From assembly GCA_963969395.1 (NCBI GenBank), contig OZ017805.1, positions 5,704,001 through 5,768,000 of the forward strand: 64,000 nucleotides of DNA. The letters run 5' to 3'. This document shows, in pieces, positions 36,098-48,700 of this stretch. This DNA is from Pseudoscleropodium purum (taxonomy: Eukaryota; Streptophyta; Bryopsida; Hypnales; Brachytheciaceae). The translations under genes and the position numbers were made by a program. Every line of letters starts with the position of its first letter. Positions within the stretch are counted from its first letter, which is position 1. The notes beneath the pieces were generated by a model. That model was not told the origin of the DNA. It was given only the letters and a program-made list of their open reading frames with translations, and searched no databases.

Positions 36098-36311
36098 CGC
36101 TCGATGCAAAATTATGTGCATGTTTACAACCTTCAAAGCGATTTACAAAGTGAAAGCAATAGGGGAATGCGTTGCGACCATTGACTTTGCAAGTAATAAT
36201 CAATAGCATTGTGAATGTATTTGAAACAAATATAGTTCGCCATTTGTTCATAGATTTAAATGAAGACAGGTATGTAATGTGCAATGCTATGACTAACTGT
36301 TGGGAATGTAG

Positions 36312-36527
36312 GAAGATGGCATGGACCAAGATGGAAGAGGTGAAGGTAGTAAGCAAAGAGAGAAAGCAATAGTTGATTCAAATAATATGTCAACCTACGA
36401 ATACATTGCCTGACTTGAAGTTGAACAACGTAGCCTAAAAGGTGATGAAAACAAAGGGTCTTCATCTCATACACAATTACGATCTAAGTTTGCAATGCAA
36501 CGATGGTTGGAGTACAATGGAGGGCCG
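36312..36527 (+). pseudogene. Exon-like segment with good splice borders
   Basis: It follows GGAATGTAG and ends CCG|GTAAGG. The phase reads E-D-G-M-D-Q-D-G-R-G-E-G-S-K, then S-T-Y-E-Y-I-A, a TGA, L-E-V-E-Q-R-S-L-K and F-A-M-Q-R-W-L-E-Y. Length is 216 bp, a multiple of three. No domain is recognised. Confidence 0.4.
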
Positions 36528-36970
36528 GTAAGGAGTGAAATTAAAGCAAAATGTATTATTAATTAAAAGAAAAAAATGTGAACATCCTCTGCAAGTAGTT
36601 GTTATAATTTTATTTTTGTATTCTTTGAAGAAGAAATTGTATGAACTATAAAGGTTGTCATATTTTTGTGAATCAAATTTGAAATGGAGCGTGAAACGTT
36701 GCAATTGAAACTTGTGGGCTTACATCTATGACAAGGAACATAACCGAAAGTCACTTTATAATTGAATGATGTCAAATGTTAATGAGTAGTAGTGTCATTG
36801 ATTATGCGAAGAAGTACGGCAATGGATGTCTAGCAGGGATGCTTGTAGCAAGAGAAGATGGAGTCCTTATACTTCGCAAGTGTGAATTGCAATATCACTT
36901 ATCCAGTTTTTGTAGTTCTATAATAGTTTCTTTTGTTGAAGACAATGTACTCTTTTAAAGGTAGAGTATT

Positions 36971-37210
36971 AGTTTGTCATTGCGTGATGGAAATACTCAA
37001 AGGCATTTGTCTTTGGAATTTCATGTGCTAAATTCCTTTGAGGATGACGATGTAGTTCTTCTTAAGACACCTCCCCATCATTTAATTATAAAACTAATTC
37101 CATTGCACTAATATGTTGGTGAAGGTTGGTTGTATACTATGAGAAATGGACTTGACTATTTCAATGAGTGTAGTGACCTCATTATGTAAGGAATTGAAGA
37201 GCAAATCTGA
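36971..37210 (+). pseudogene. Exon-like coding segment, unknown protein
   Basis: The phase reads L-E-F-H-V-L-N-S-F-E-D-D-D-V-V-L-L and G-E-G-W-L-Y-T-M-R-N-G-L-D-Y-F-N. Two TAA occur where Gln would fit, and it ends with TGA 37208. Composition is coding-like. No family was recognised. Confidence 0.35.
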
Positions 37211-39690
37211 AGCAAATCCTTAAAGTTGAAGTGACTGACTAATGTATTATTTAGTTTTATATGTTGCTATACTGTAGTATTGCATTAAGATGATTCTTTA
37301 GACTTGCAGAAGATATTGACTTAGATTCTGTTATATTGATATGTTACAAGTTCTTATAAAAGTAGAAAGGTAAACTACTTATAGGTTCCATTTATATTAA
37401 TCTTTGAAGTGCAATGGTAAGTTTTATTTTCAATTGTATTTGTTAATATCATATTCTAAAGCATAGATTTGTATGATTAAGCAAGAGGAGGCACAATTTA
37501 TAGTAATCACTACAAATAAGTAGTAAGTTCAAAAAATAGTAATACCAATGCATTGAAGTGTACAAGTAGTCCATGAGGAAGGTTGTTTGTACGTAATGAT
37601 GGCAGCTCATGTATCTTTTGCCTTGACTATTTTCAATCTGAGAAGAATTTACGTGCTTACTAACATTCATAGTGCATTGGAAGACAAAGCAAATGTTGTT
37701 TCCTTGTGTGATTCTGAAAAAGTATGCTTCGCAAATCAAGTTTGTTGTTGCTTTAATGCAAGTAGATTTTTAGTCAAACTTCACATGTGAATGATGTTAT
37801 TTCATATTTAGCAATATGTGGAACAAGAATTTTGATTTGCAATAAAAATTAGAGATGAAGTAGCATTATTTTGTTTTTGAGAATTCACTTACTAACATTT
37901 CAAATAATGTGAGGGAGGGTGCCATCATCAATGGAAAACAAAGTCATATGTGTATGGCTTATGACGAGTGGATCAACAAAATTGAAGGCATTGTTTTATA
38001 AAAGGACGTCAATATTTCACGTGAATAGCAGCTTTTTCTTTTTATATGAGAGTTTTACTCTTAGCCTTAATGCAATTGTGCATCATGACAATGATATGTG
38101 GTTTGGTATTTTGTAGGGAATGTCACCTTCATAATATAGACAGAGCAAAAAGTAGGGTGGTCTTCTTATAGAAAATGGTCTTTTAAGGATATAATAGGGA
38201 ACCTAGATGACATTGTATCGTAGAGGATGATTTCTATAACTAGACACCATTTTGTAATGCCATAGTGATTGAGAACGTTAAAGAAGACAAATCCATCATA
38301 ATTTATTTTAATACTATGTATTTGTAGATGTTGGCAGTACTGTTATCGAAATTAGCGTGCCTCACCCTAATGATTTTCGATTATAGGCATGAAGAGGACC
38401 ATAACGACAAAAGAAGATGTAGTTTATTGTCCATTGTTTGGAATAGATAGTTTTAGTAAGTTGACCTTGTTCATGTTTTGTTTTTTTATTGACATGCTCA
38501 TTATTCAGAGAGTGAGAGTGTAGAAATGAAATGAAACTTAGATGAACAGAAGTGTGTCAATTGCAAATGATTTTTTTGTCAAAGAAGACTAGACATATGA
38601 GTGGAAGTTGCCAACTTTTTTGTGTGATTCAATTATAAGTTATGTAATGTGAACTAAGAGCAACATATAAAATGAAATGTTCTATCTTTTTACAAATGTT
38701 CTAGCTATTTGTAGTTTCAGACTCCGTATAGCTTACTTTATGTGCATGTGCAACACTAGAAAGATGGAAAGGATAATTTGTTTTCAAAAGAATACGTGTT
38801 TCTTACAGTTGCACGGTAATAACTTTTTGCAATTGGTAAGTAGAATTAGTTGAATTTCAAGTATAATTGAAGACAATTAGCTTAATGTTGATGTGTTATT
38901 GTGTTCATGAGAAGACAGAACTACTATTCCTTTTGCTATGGATATAGAAGTTCTACTAAACATAAAGTTAGGACTAACAAACATGAAAGTTCTAATCATG
39001 TAATCATCTAGAGTGTTGAAATGTATTCTTGTATAGTGACATTCATTTCCCAATGGGTACTTCTTGTAATTTAAGAAAAAAGTTAGGAAGTTGGCTGTGC
39101 CATAACTATATGCACAATTTTAGTTGTATTACAATGGTCAAGGTTGAATTATAAAATTTGAAATGCAAAGTAAAAGGGTAAGTGAGGATGTACAATATTT
39201 TGAAGAAATTTTGTTATTTACATGACATGAAATGAGCATGTTTGTGTAGAAATGCAAAAGAGATTAAATAAAACTTAGTTCATTTATTTTGTACTATTAT
39301 CAACAGAAACGATAAAGTTTATAGTCTCTATGCTATAAGGTGGATGTCTAGACAAAGAAATGGTTTGCTGGAAAAAAGGTGCAATAAAAATTCATAATTG
39401 GGACATTCAAAGAGCTAACCTTTTGCTAGAATTAAATGTCCATGAAGGTTTTTCTTCAAGTTTTTTCACGTTTCATATATACAAGACATTTGTTATTTTG
39501 CCCATTGGTTTGAAGACATGTGTCAACATGTTGGTAGTATTGTAGCTAAAGGTTATATCGCAGTAGCTAGACATGGAAGAAAATGTTGTTGTTGCTTTTG
39601 AAGTAGCATATACGTCTTATTCTACTGATTGATTTTCAAATGCTGATGACATCTTTTGATGTAAAGCATAACCTTATATTGTCAATGTAG
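37211..39690. other. AT-rich, intron-like sequence
   Basis: No domain is recognised. A short segment after TCTAG at about 39351 (T-K-K-W-F-A-G-K-K) may be another small exon, but this is weak. Confidence 0.4.
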
Positions 39691-39974
39691 GAATCAGGGT
39701 AGACTATGAAGCGCGATTTTCCAACCAACTTGAACTTCAAGCAATCTCCTTTTTGAACGTTGTAGAAATGTACGAACTCTTACCAGCCATCTACGAGGTA
39801 GATGTGGGGATGTTTTCTTTTGAAGTTAATTTGAATATTAACCGGCCATTGATGTTTGTCTCCAGCATACCAAAGACAAATATATTGCTAAAACTTGTCA
39901 CCACAGACGTAGATAAACCATGGAAGCATCATCTAAGTGAACAAGTGACCTACATTAGTTTCTGCACGAAATAA
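39691..39974 (+). CDS. Exon-like segment, unknown conserved-looking protein
   Basis: It follows GTCAATGTAG. It reads I-R-V-D-Y-E-A-R-F-S-N-Q-L-E-L, then V-V-E-M-Y-E-L-L-P-A-I-Y-E-V-D and F-V-S-S-I-P-K-T-N, without internal stops until TAA 39972. This is about 93 codons and among the most protein-like stretches of the area. I cannot name the family. Confidence 0.45.
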
Positions 39975-42195
39975 AATTGCTAAGAGGTACTTCAAATTCA
40001 CAGTAGTAGTTGTAATTGAACAGAAAAAAATGTACCAAGGACATAAAGGAAGACATCTTAATCATTTTTTCAAAGCACTTGTCTTTGATCAAAATTGGAG
40101 TGCTTCCATTGGGCATTGAAAATAACTTGAAGTAATCATAGATGTCATTAAAGGAGCAAAAATGACTTCAAAGAACACTATGTAATTGGAAAGAATCGAC
40201 ATATAGAGAGGGGCCAAAACTAGCAAAAGAAAAAGAGGAAGATAATGCTAGTGAAAGCAAGGTACATCACAAAGTTCAGGATTGACGAATTATTAGAAAT
40301 TATCATGTAGTTATTATTTTTTCATGGGTGCGTATATTAACTTGCAAGTTATTGCATTGTTATAATGCACATGATTACTGTTAAGAATTGGCACTACTTT
40401 ATAATATGTATTAACCATGTGACTTTTAAATGTTAACCACAAGTGTGTAAAAGACACAAATTATACACAAAAATTTATTATCTTTGTTGTGCATTTTATG
40501 TATGTTGAAATACTCAGAAAATACATGACAATAATGTCATTGTTGTTTACACTGTAATACTCTTATTAAATTATATCAATGTTCCATAAACAAATATCAT
40601 TTTTATTATTAGTAATTTTTTTCTTAATCAAATTTTTTACATTCTATTTGTGAAAACCTAATTTAACTAAATCCATTTTTATTATAAGCCATCAAATTTT
40701 AGCTTGAACAAACTCCATCAATAAGCCAACAAGAAACTTGATGACATAGAAAAGAAATGTTCACTAGACTTTGATAAAATTGATGTATGGAGAGGTCCTT
40801 ATATAAAGAAATCCATTATTTGTCATGGCAAAGGATATGGGATAACTTGAAGATGAGAGCTTCAAGCTCATTGTCAACTTATTGTAGTCGGTCAATGTAG
40901 AAATTGTATTCAAAGTAGATGTTCAAGCCTCATTTAGGCATAGTTAATCAACTTTTTTTTTTAAATTTTGATTTAAGAAAAGTTGTACAATGAAACTAAA
41001 TTTTACTTACAAAAATCCGTTAGTGATTTAGAGATTTTTATAAAAACTTATGGACAAAATTCAGAGACATGTTTATAAATGTAAAAAAAATTGTCCATTC
41101 CAACCTGTTTCTGAATTCTATCCATAACTTTTTATAAAAATTTCAAAATCACAAACAGATTTTTGGAGGTGAAATTTAGTTTCATTAGACAACTTTTCTT
41201 AGTTCAAAGTTTTTAAGAAAAAGTTGATTTATTATGCCTCAATGAGGTCTAAAGTGTGCTGATTTTATGAAGCTAGCTTTTCAATCGACTTAATACGAAA
41301 GTTGTAAAAAATTAAAAAAAATGCAATGTTAGTGCAAGTACTATGCATGGACATGATGTAGTATGATTATTGCACTAACTTCATATGTCTTAAATTAGCA
41401 CTAATGTTGCACGAAGTTAGTCACCTATCGCTAAACCACGGAAGTCGTGCATATTTTGTTAAGCATAGTTATCGTACAACTTTAGCACTTCATACTCAAA
41501 TATCAATAATGTGCGCAAATTGCATAGTGCTAGTGAATGTTAATATCATGTAGTAATAATATTTTTGAATGAACAAATGTAACATGAAAACAATGCCCAA
41601 CAATAATCATACGATTACTATTGACAATTCATGACAAGGGAACTTTGTGATGTAATAGACCATATGGAATTCCTAGAATTAAAGAGAATGTATGGCAAAT
41701 ATCATAGTTAATATATGATTTGGCCATAATCTTGCGAGTTGAGTTCATGCATGTGAAATATAAGGAAATTTAATCAGTAGTGAAGTGAAATTTTGAAGTT
41801 AGAAGAGTAGTTTGTGAGGAAATCTTGTTCAGAATATGCATGATTGAGAAGATATAGGGAATTTCAATTTTCAATTTTTTAGAAGGGGAAGGAAAAATAG
41901 ATTGGGTGATTTTGTAACAATAATAATGCACTTCATTTTTTGAACCTATAGCATCTAAAGGAAAGCTTTGCCTAGAAGTTTACAATGTATATTGAAATCA
42001 AATCATGAATTGGTGTATTAGAAGTGTGCATACATTGATCTTGTAGCAAAGCTAATTTAGAAAGAACAGGGAGTATTACATAACCGAATAAGAGCAAGGA
42101 CTGTGTTTTTTTTAGTTGTTTCTAAACATTATGGAATTACAAGTATAGTGATGTATTAATTTTTTGATTTTGTAATCCAATGAAAGTAGTGGTCA
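39975..42195. other. AT-rich sequence with a fold-back element
   Basis: No gene is seen. It holds the inverted repeat at 40926-41251. Confidence 0.45.
40926..41251. repeat. Fold-back element with about 160-bp inverted arms
   Basis: The left arm (AGCCTCATTTAGGCATAG...AATCAACTTTTT...AGAAAAGTTGT) reappears as the reverse complement on the right (ACAACTTTTCT...AAAAGTTGATTTATTATGCC). Arms are diverged, perhaps 80% alike, meeting near 41.09 kb. It would fold into a long hairpin. A MITE or small-RNA precursor is possible. No clear target duplication was found. Confidence 0.75.
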
Positions 42196-42378
42196 ATGTT
42201 GAGGGTTGAAAAAGATGTTCTTAAGAGTAATAAAGGAAAAGAAAGGTTAAGTCCTTCAAAAGTCCTTGCTTCAATCTTAACAGGAACTGAAGTTGGAAGT
42301 TTATGTATTAGAGGATACTCTTTTGGTTTTCTAACAATGTTTTTTTGTTACCTTAAAGATAGATATTTTGCAAATTGA
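42196..42378 (+). CDS. Short exon-like frame, possible methyltransferase tail
   Basis: From an ATG the phase reads E-R-L-S-P-S-K-V-L-A-S-I-L, then R-G-Y-S-F-G-F-L-T-M-F-F and L-K-D-R-Y-F-A-N before TGA 42376. The G-x-S-F-x3-T...L-K-D-x-F pattern loosely resembles the last motif of DNMT3/DRM cytosine methyltransferases. With an ADD finger upstream this is suggestive, but none of the catalytic motifs were found. Confidence 0.25.
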   Translation: MLRVEKDVLKSNKGKERLSPSKVLASILTGTEVGSLCIRGYSFGFLTMFFCYLKDRYFAN

Positions 42379-43625
42379 AAGCATTGTATCATAATACAAG
42401 CAAGTATAGAGGTATACTATATTGTATCTTGTAGTTGAATGATATGGAAGAAGACAATGAAATTCTTGTCTGTAGTACTAATAGAATTGAATGTTTGGAC
42501 CGTCGACACTTACATATATAGGACATTGTTGGCTATTTCAATAGAAATTTCCTTCTTTAATTGTGCTAAATTATAGGTAATTCTCTAGGGACAGGTCAAT
42601 GTGAAGGTGCTCCATGAGTAGAACTATAGTTACAAGACGGATTCGCTATAATTTTGCATGAGTTTAATTTTGCAGATGGCTAGGTCAACAAAGGATGCTG
42701 AGGAGGGATTTGTTTTTCACACTTGAAATGAAAGAATAGGATTGTCATAGAACTCAGAAAATAATGGAAGAAGCACAAGGACAAATAAATCTCCAATTGA
42801 GTGCAATGTACAATGTACTCTTCCTTATTTTTAAAAAAAAAATGTGCTTCCATTTTTAGTGAGGTTTGAAGTGAGACTTCAATTTTTGGTGATTTTACAA
42901 CTAACCATTTGTAAAGCATGTGTGTAGAACTATGTTGTTGAGGTTTTTGACATGTAATTTTGAAGTTTTATTCAATGGTAAGTGCTTTGGCCATGAGGTC
43001 ATCATCTTTTAGTAATTAAATTCAATTATGTTTGAATTGGAATTGGAATGTGATATTTTTAGAGTCAGGCAAAAGTCTAGTGATTGAGTGAAAGAAAAGT
43101 CATTTAATCTAGTGTGACTGAATGTGAACTTGGGAGTCATTCAAGTTTTTTGCTTTGTGGTATTTCATGCACTAGGTGAATTGTAGTTATATTATTAATT
43201 CCTTGTAGAAAAGTAGGTGGGAAGCAACTTATTGTAATTACCTACATACTATGGATGCTATGTGCAGATAGTTTACCATTTTAATGCAACTATGCTTTGG
43301 ATTGGATGAAAAATAAGGCATTTAGATTGTCCACGAGGAATGTATTCAACATGTAATGTGTAAGAGATCATAGTTCTTTATAAGGGAAGAGTTTGTTTCA
43401 TCAGCAGTTGTACTAATTGTAGATTTCCTAGTACACCATGTACAAATGTCAATTGGAATAATTGTTGTCAGAGCTCACAAATTGCATCATTAAGTTATTG
43501 TGTATTTGCTTATAGAAGTATGAGAAGGTAATTGTTTGACGTAAGAATATAGAAGTGGATACAAAATATGTGTCACTTGTATGTATAAATGCTTATGACT
43601 CAATAGATAGTATTTTGTCATGCAG
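42379..43625. other. AT-rich, intron-like sequence
   Basis: Nothing is recognised. The region lies between exon-like segments on the plus strand. Confidence 0.4.
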
Positions 43626-43998
43626 GACAAAATAGTTCATTGGATGCACGTTTTTGTAGAGCATGGGCACAAGTGGAATATATGTCATTCTATGGAGTCT
43701 TCTGTTTCTATCTTGAAGAGGAAGGTAAGGAAGAGGATGTGTTGCTACGTATGCAACAGTTTGGCAAGTGTGGTTGTAGAAAAAACTTTCAGCCAAAAAG
43801 ATACCTCAGTTGCTTAGGTGTCATTTGGAAACTGAATTCTTCTCAAGTATTACAAACTTTTTTAGACGTATGTGATCAATAGAAGGGTAATGACAGAAGG
43901 TATAGATGGTTATCTGAAATTGAGTTTTTAATCAAGAAAAAAGAATTTCTATATATTCCTAAAATTTGTAGAAGTAGAAATCATAATGTGGTTTCTTA
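43626..43998 (+). pseudogene. Exon-like coding segment, unknown protein
   Basis: It follows TTTTGTCATGCAG. The phase reads R-F-C-R-A-W-A-Q-V-E-Y-M-S-F-Y-G-V-F, G-K-C-G-C-R-K-N-F and W-L-S-E-I-E-F-L-I-K. It is crossed once by TAG (43880) and ends at TAA 43996. A GTAAGG inside could be an alternative donor. No family is named. Confidence 0.4.
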
Positions 43999-44074
43999 AA
44001 AAAAAAAAGTCAGAGTGATAGTGAATCCGTATTTGTAAGTTTTCACATTACAAGTGAATGAAAGGAAATTGCAG

Positions 44075-44416
44075 AACAAGTTTGTATTAATGAAGGGCAA
44101 TGGAGACTTGCATACTAGAATTGAAGGGAAATTGAAATATGTAAATCTACAAGAATATGGTAGGATGTAGGTTGGATAAGGAATTAGTGGAATTCAGTAT
44201 TGTAGAGGAAATTGTTCAACGAAATCATTTAATGTAAATGTGTCTAGTGTGTCTTTTGCTTGTGAAAAGTTGTGTGGGATAGGATATGAACCGTTGCACA
44301 TGGAAGGCAATGAGCAATTGAAATATGTTTTGAAGTGTGCTTCATTGAATGCTGTAATTATATGTGGTCTCTCTGCGTTCGGTTGTAACTCACATTAGGT
44401 TTTGTTTAAATAGAAG
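44075..44416 (+). pseudogene. Exon-like Cys-containing segment, unknown protein
   Basis: It follows AAATTGCAG. The phase reads N-K-F-V-L-M-K-G-N-G-D-L-H-T-R, a TAG and a TAA (both suit Gln), then I-S-G-I-Q-Y-C-R-G-N-C, E-K-L-C-G-I-G-Y-E-P and V-L-K-C-A-S-L-N-A. Composition is strongly coding-like. Confidence 0.4.
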
Positions 44417-45180
44417 GAATGAAAAGCCATGCATATGAAAATGTATCCTTCATTGACAAGGTCTTTGGAAGGTCACTTTTTCTGTAGAATTTTAATGGCT
44501 TTGTGTTGTATACTAGAGTATACAGCAAAGGTGAAATGTACTTTAGAGTTTCCACCAAAAAATGAAGAGGAATGAGGATAACTCATTATTGAGGAAAAGG
44601 TTATCAATTTATAGAATTAGTCAAGTATCATTTGCAATTTTGATGTTGGGATTGTGAAGGATGTGCTTAGTGTCGTGCAAAATTACTCTTTTTGAATAGG
44701 AACGTTTATAAATGAAGTGAAGGACAACCACATTGTACATGGAAATCATGGAATTCTAATTATCTTTGTATGTCATTAGTAGGAAGGCTAGAAGGTTTTT
44801 AAGCTTTTTATTCTTTGGCTATATGTGTGTGTGCAATGGGATAGGGGTTCATAAACATAAATGAAGTTCATAAAAAGTCCTTATATGTGAACGAATGAGT
44901 TGAAGGTCTATAGGGTACCTTTTTAGAAGGAATGGAAACTAATTTTTAATTTCTGAATCAATAGAGAGGACTTCTTGTGATAACGAGTATGGATAAACTA
45001 TCAATAGTTCCTTGATTAGGTTGTAGAGCACAACATTTAGTTTGAATATTAAGTATAGGAAGGAGTTTGCATATAGAGATTAAGAATTATTAGAAGACAA
45101 TGAATGACATGTCTCTACTAAATTGCTTCATTTCAACTATTATTGAATATAGTAACTAGTCTTTTCCTTAATGTAGGCAG

Positions 45181-45273
45181 GCATCAATAATTAGCTTAAA
45201 TCTCTACAATGTTTATGTGCCTTATGTTGCCAATGCGTACAAAGTTGACAAGGAGAATTTTTTTTTACAAAAG
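45181..45273 (+). CDS. Small exon-like segment
   Basis: This is 93 bp, exactly 31 codons, preceded by TGTAGGCAG and followed by AAAAG|GTATGT. It reads S-L-N-L-Y-N-V-Y-V-P-Y-V-A-N-A-Y. It has no stops. Function is unknown. Confidence 0.4.
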
Positions 45274-45382
45274 GTATGTTCACTAAGTGTTTCTACATTG
45301 AAATTTAATGCAAGTTATGCTTAGTCGTTATTGTAGAAGTGTAAACTGTTGGTTGGCATTGTATGTGAATTTGGTAATGTAG

Positions 45383-45733
45383 GACAACCATCTTGTTATA
45401 GTTATGTAGAAGGGGATGATGGGGAGCTCGTAGCTAAGAAGTGGAAGTCCTTATAGGAAATTACAATGATTTAAAGGATTTATGGAAATTCAAAATAAAG
45501 TGATGTCTTCTATAGAACATTTGCTTACTATGAAAATTGTATGTTTCGAATGCAATGCTAGTCATGGCAATGTTAATTAATTTGAAGTTATTGAGGTACT
45601 AAATAGGAAGAAGCTGTAGGATTGGATTTCAGAAGATGTATTAGAACAAGTGATTAAGGAAGAAGTACAAAGAAGGCCAAGATTGAAGCAATGTTTTGTA
45701 ATGGAAATTTTAGTGAATGTTGATTTGTACTGA
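45383..45733 (+). pseudogene. Terminal exon-like segment with five TAR codons
   Basis: It follows GGTAATGTAG. The phase reads C-Y-S-Y-V-E-G-D-D-G-E-L-V-A-K-K-W, then V-I-E-V-L-N-R-K-K-L and S-E-D-V-L-E-Q-V-I-K-E-E-V. Five TAG/TAA interrupt it, and TGA 45731 could be the end. All five sit where Gln would be unremarkable. Its phase does not fit simple splicing from 45273, so borders are uncertain. Confidence 0.35.
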
Positions 45734-48700
45734 AAGTGGGAAAGCATTGATGATGAAGGCAGTATGTGAATATCATGAGCCATTAGGGTGAAGTGATTCT
45801 GATAATAGGTAGAGAAGATCAAAGAAAGAATTAGTTTTAGAATGAAGGAAGTCAATTAGGTACTTTAGTGTACTACAAATGTTTCTTATAAATGGGCATA
45901 TGGTAACATTCATTCTTTTTTTCAATAACAAAGTTTTATGAATTTTCCAATTCAAAATTTGCGCATTATTATTTGCGATGAAAAAATATAGATCAGCTTT
46001 GCAGTGCACTTTGAAAGGAGGTTCTATGTTTATGAAAGTGTCCAAATTAATATAAAAATCAATAAAATTTTGTCTAGAAATCAATCCTTTATAGTTTAAA
46101 AGTACCCAAATCAACACGTCTAAATCAACAAAAAAATCAACACTTTTGTGTTGATTTTTTATTAATTTGGTCACTGAAATTTCTACTAGAGAATGACTAC
46201 CAAAATCAACCAAATTAGTACCTAAGGCTAGGTTTTGGCTACAACAACCAAAACTCATATCCAATGGGGTTAGTCAATTAGAAAAAGTAAAGCAAACTCA
46301 GTTGTAGGGCTTGTTTTATTCTATCCAAATTAATAAAGAAATCTAATTTGGGCCTAAATCTCTAATGAATAACTATGAATGAAGTTTGGTCTTAAACCTA
46401 ACATCTAAAACTTCATCTATTGATTCTTAAGATTCTAACTAATGAAATTGAATGTGGATTTTTGGATTATTTTTTTTTTTTAAACTTCTACCTTGATTTG
46501 GTCAACTTTGATTGACTTTCATCGAAATCCCCCTTACTTTTGAGAGAAAGGATTCAAATACGAATATGAAATTCCGCAACTATAATTATGCTATCAATAT
46601 TGATGATTAAGCAAACGTCATTGTAGGCTCCTTCCATTTCCATGTTGAAACTTTGGTATTTGAATGTCATATTTTTGGTAGTATATGCCAAGTCTTTTTT
46701 CTATTTGAGTTTCTTCTTTCTCTTTTCCTTCTACATCTTTCTAATGTTTATTCTTTTTCTTTTGAGGTATTTTATGGAATACTATTCTATCAAATCTAAT
46801 GTTCAAATGCCTTACTAATTTTAATTTGGGAATCAAACAAAGGCTTAGGACAAACAAATTTAGCTTACAGACACTAATAACTAATCTCTAGCATCTACTT
46901 AAGTCAACTATTCTTTCTTTTGTTTTTTTCTATTTGTCTTTACTACACAATCCAACCTCAATATACGTGTTAAATATTCTGAGGGACGACTACCTTCCTT
47001 TGAGTGTCAAATGGCTAAGCACATAACTCTAATTTCTACTTTTTTTTCCTTCCATCTTTTTGAATTTGACCCATGCTTAGAGATTGTAGAACTTCAAAGA
47101 ATTGAATGGGCACCAAGAACTAGGTGAAGATCAAGTTCAAGAACTTATTGGACGAAGATGTATATATGATGGATCATCTAGCTTGGAGAAATTTAGTCTT
47201 GGCTTGTTGGTGAACTCTAGCCTTCTTTTACAATCTGAAATTTTGGCTTTGGCTTCTTCCCTCACAATTTGAAATTTTGAGAATTTCTCAAAGTTACCAA
47301 TTTACAAACAACTTCCCAAATCCTTCTTGGTATTTGTCTAGCTAACTCCTTGTTGAAATTTAGGACCAAGGATTTTCTATACAGATTTGCATGTTGAAAA
47401 ACTAAGCCTAGTGTTCTATAAAATCAAAATAATTCAAATGAGGACCCTAAGGCATCATCCTCGGTTTTGGTCTTTTAAAGATTAATGTATGTGATCAATG
47501 GATCCCTATCATGGTTGATTGATTGGCTTGACTGGATGTTGTACCAATAGTTGGATGCTATACCAGCTTGGCTAAGTGTTGGATGGCTTGGTTGGGTTGC
47601 TTAGGGCCTATCTAATCCAATTAATCTCTAAATTTTGAAATTCTTTTACAAAAGAATTTTATATGGTTGTTGCTTGCCTATCCTTTGGTCTCCATGTAGG
47701 GACCCCTTCAAACAAAATTAAACAAGAAATTTTCTAAAGGGAAAGCAAAGTTTTGCCATTCAAGGCCTTAACCCTAAGACTCTATCACTAGAAATTGTTG
47801 GCTCTACTATACAAGGTTTTTTGGGCTTTAAACTAGATACAAAGAAAATAACAATACTTTTGGGAATTTATCTAGGACAATAGCTTTGTTGTCTAGTGGA
47901 TTTATACCACTTTTTTAGACAAAACACAAGGGGATTAGTAGAAACTCAAAGTTTATGGTTTAAAAGGTACACAATTTGCGGGACTTTGGAGAATGGCAAC
48001 AAACATCACTTCCCAAATGACTTGATGACTTACGATGGACCATGAATTTCAACGAGAGACTTCACGGAGACATTTGCAACAATGATGTTGTAAAATCTTT
48101 GTTCAAAACCTCTAAAAAAAAATTAGTTTGCAGACCCAATACAATAACCAACAATTTGAGAGACTAAACCACTCAAAAGTGCAAGAAAATGATATAAATA
48201 TTTAAAGGGACCCCAAAGTCCTTTGAAGTAGGCACAAGACACACAAGAAAGCTTGAAAACTACGAGCAAAATGTTCAAAATGCAAGAAAAACAAGAAGTC
48301 TTTGATAAATGACAAAAATTCAAGCTTAGTAGCCACGGGTGGCCAAATACTAAAAAAAAAGGTGCCTTTTGTACTTTTCCAAGGCCCCCAACCCCTCCAT
48401 CTCAAATAACCTACAACTATTCCTAGATAAAAGTCAAATTAGCGCTAAATCAAAATTCTACACTATTGTTGTGGTCATTCTAACTTTTGGAGAAATGCTC
48501 CAAGTGCAAAATTGATTTCACTGTGGTCTTTAGAAGGCCCAAATTAACCTACATGATCCCCTACCCTCCTACTTTGTAGACTTATTTGCAAGTGGAAGCC
48601 AACGAATTGAAAGCCAATGAATAAGTAGAGAATCCAAATGTTGGAGTTTATCTTTTTCTTTGAAATTTGACTAGCCAAGGTTGTTTGGAAGGTTTAAGAT

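Noticed and set aside
45773..46264. 163-codon minus-strand frame
   Set aside because: Hydrophobic and Asn/Ile/Phe-rich as expected from AT-rich noncoding DNA, with no motif, and antisense to the exon-like segment at 45.4-45.7 kb.
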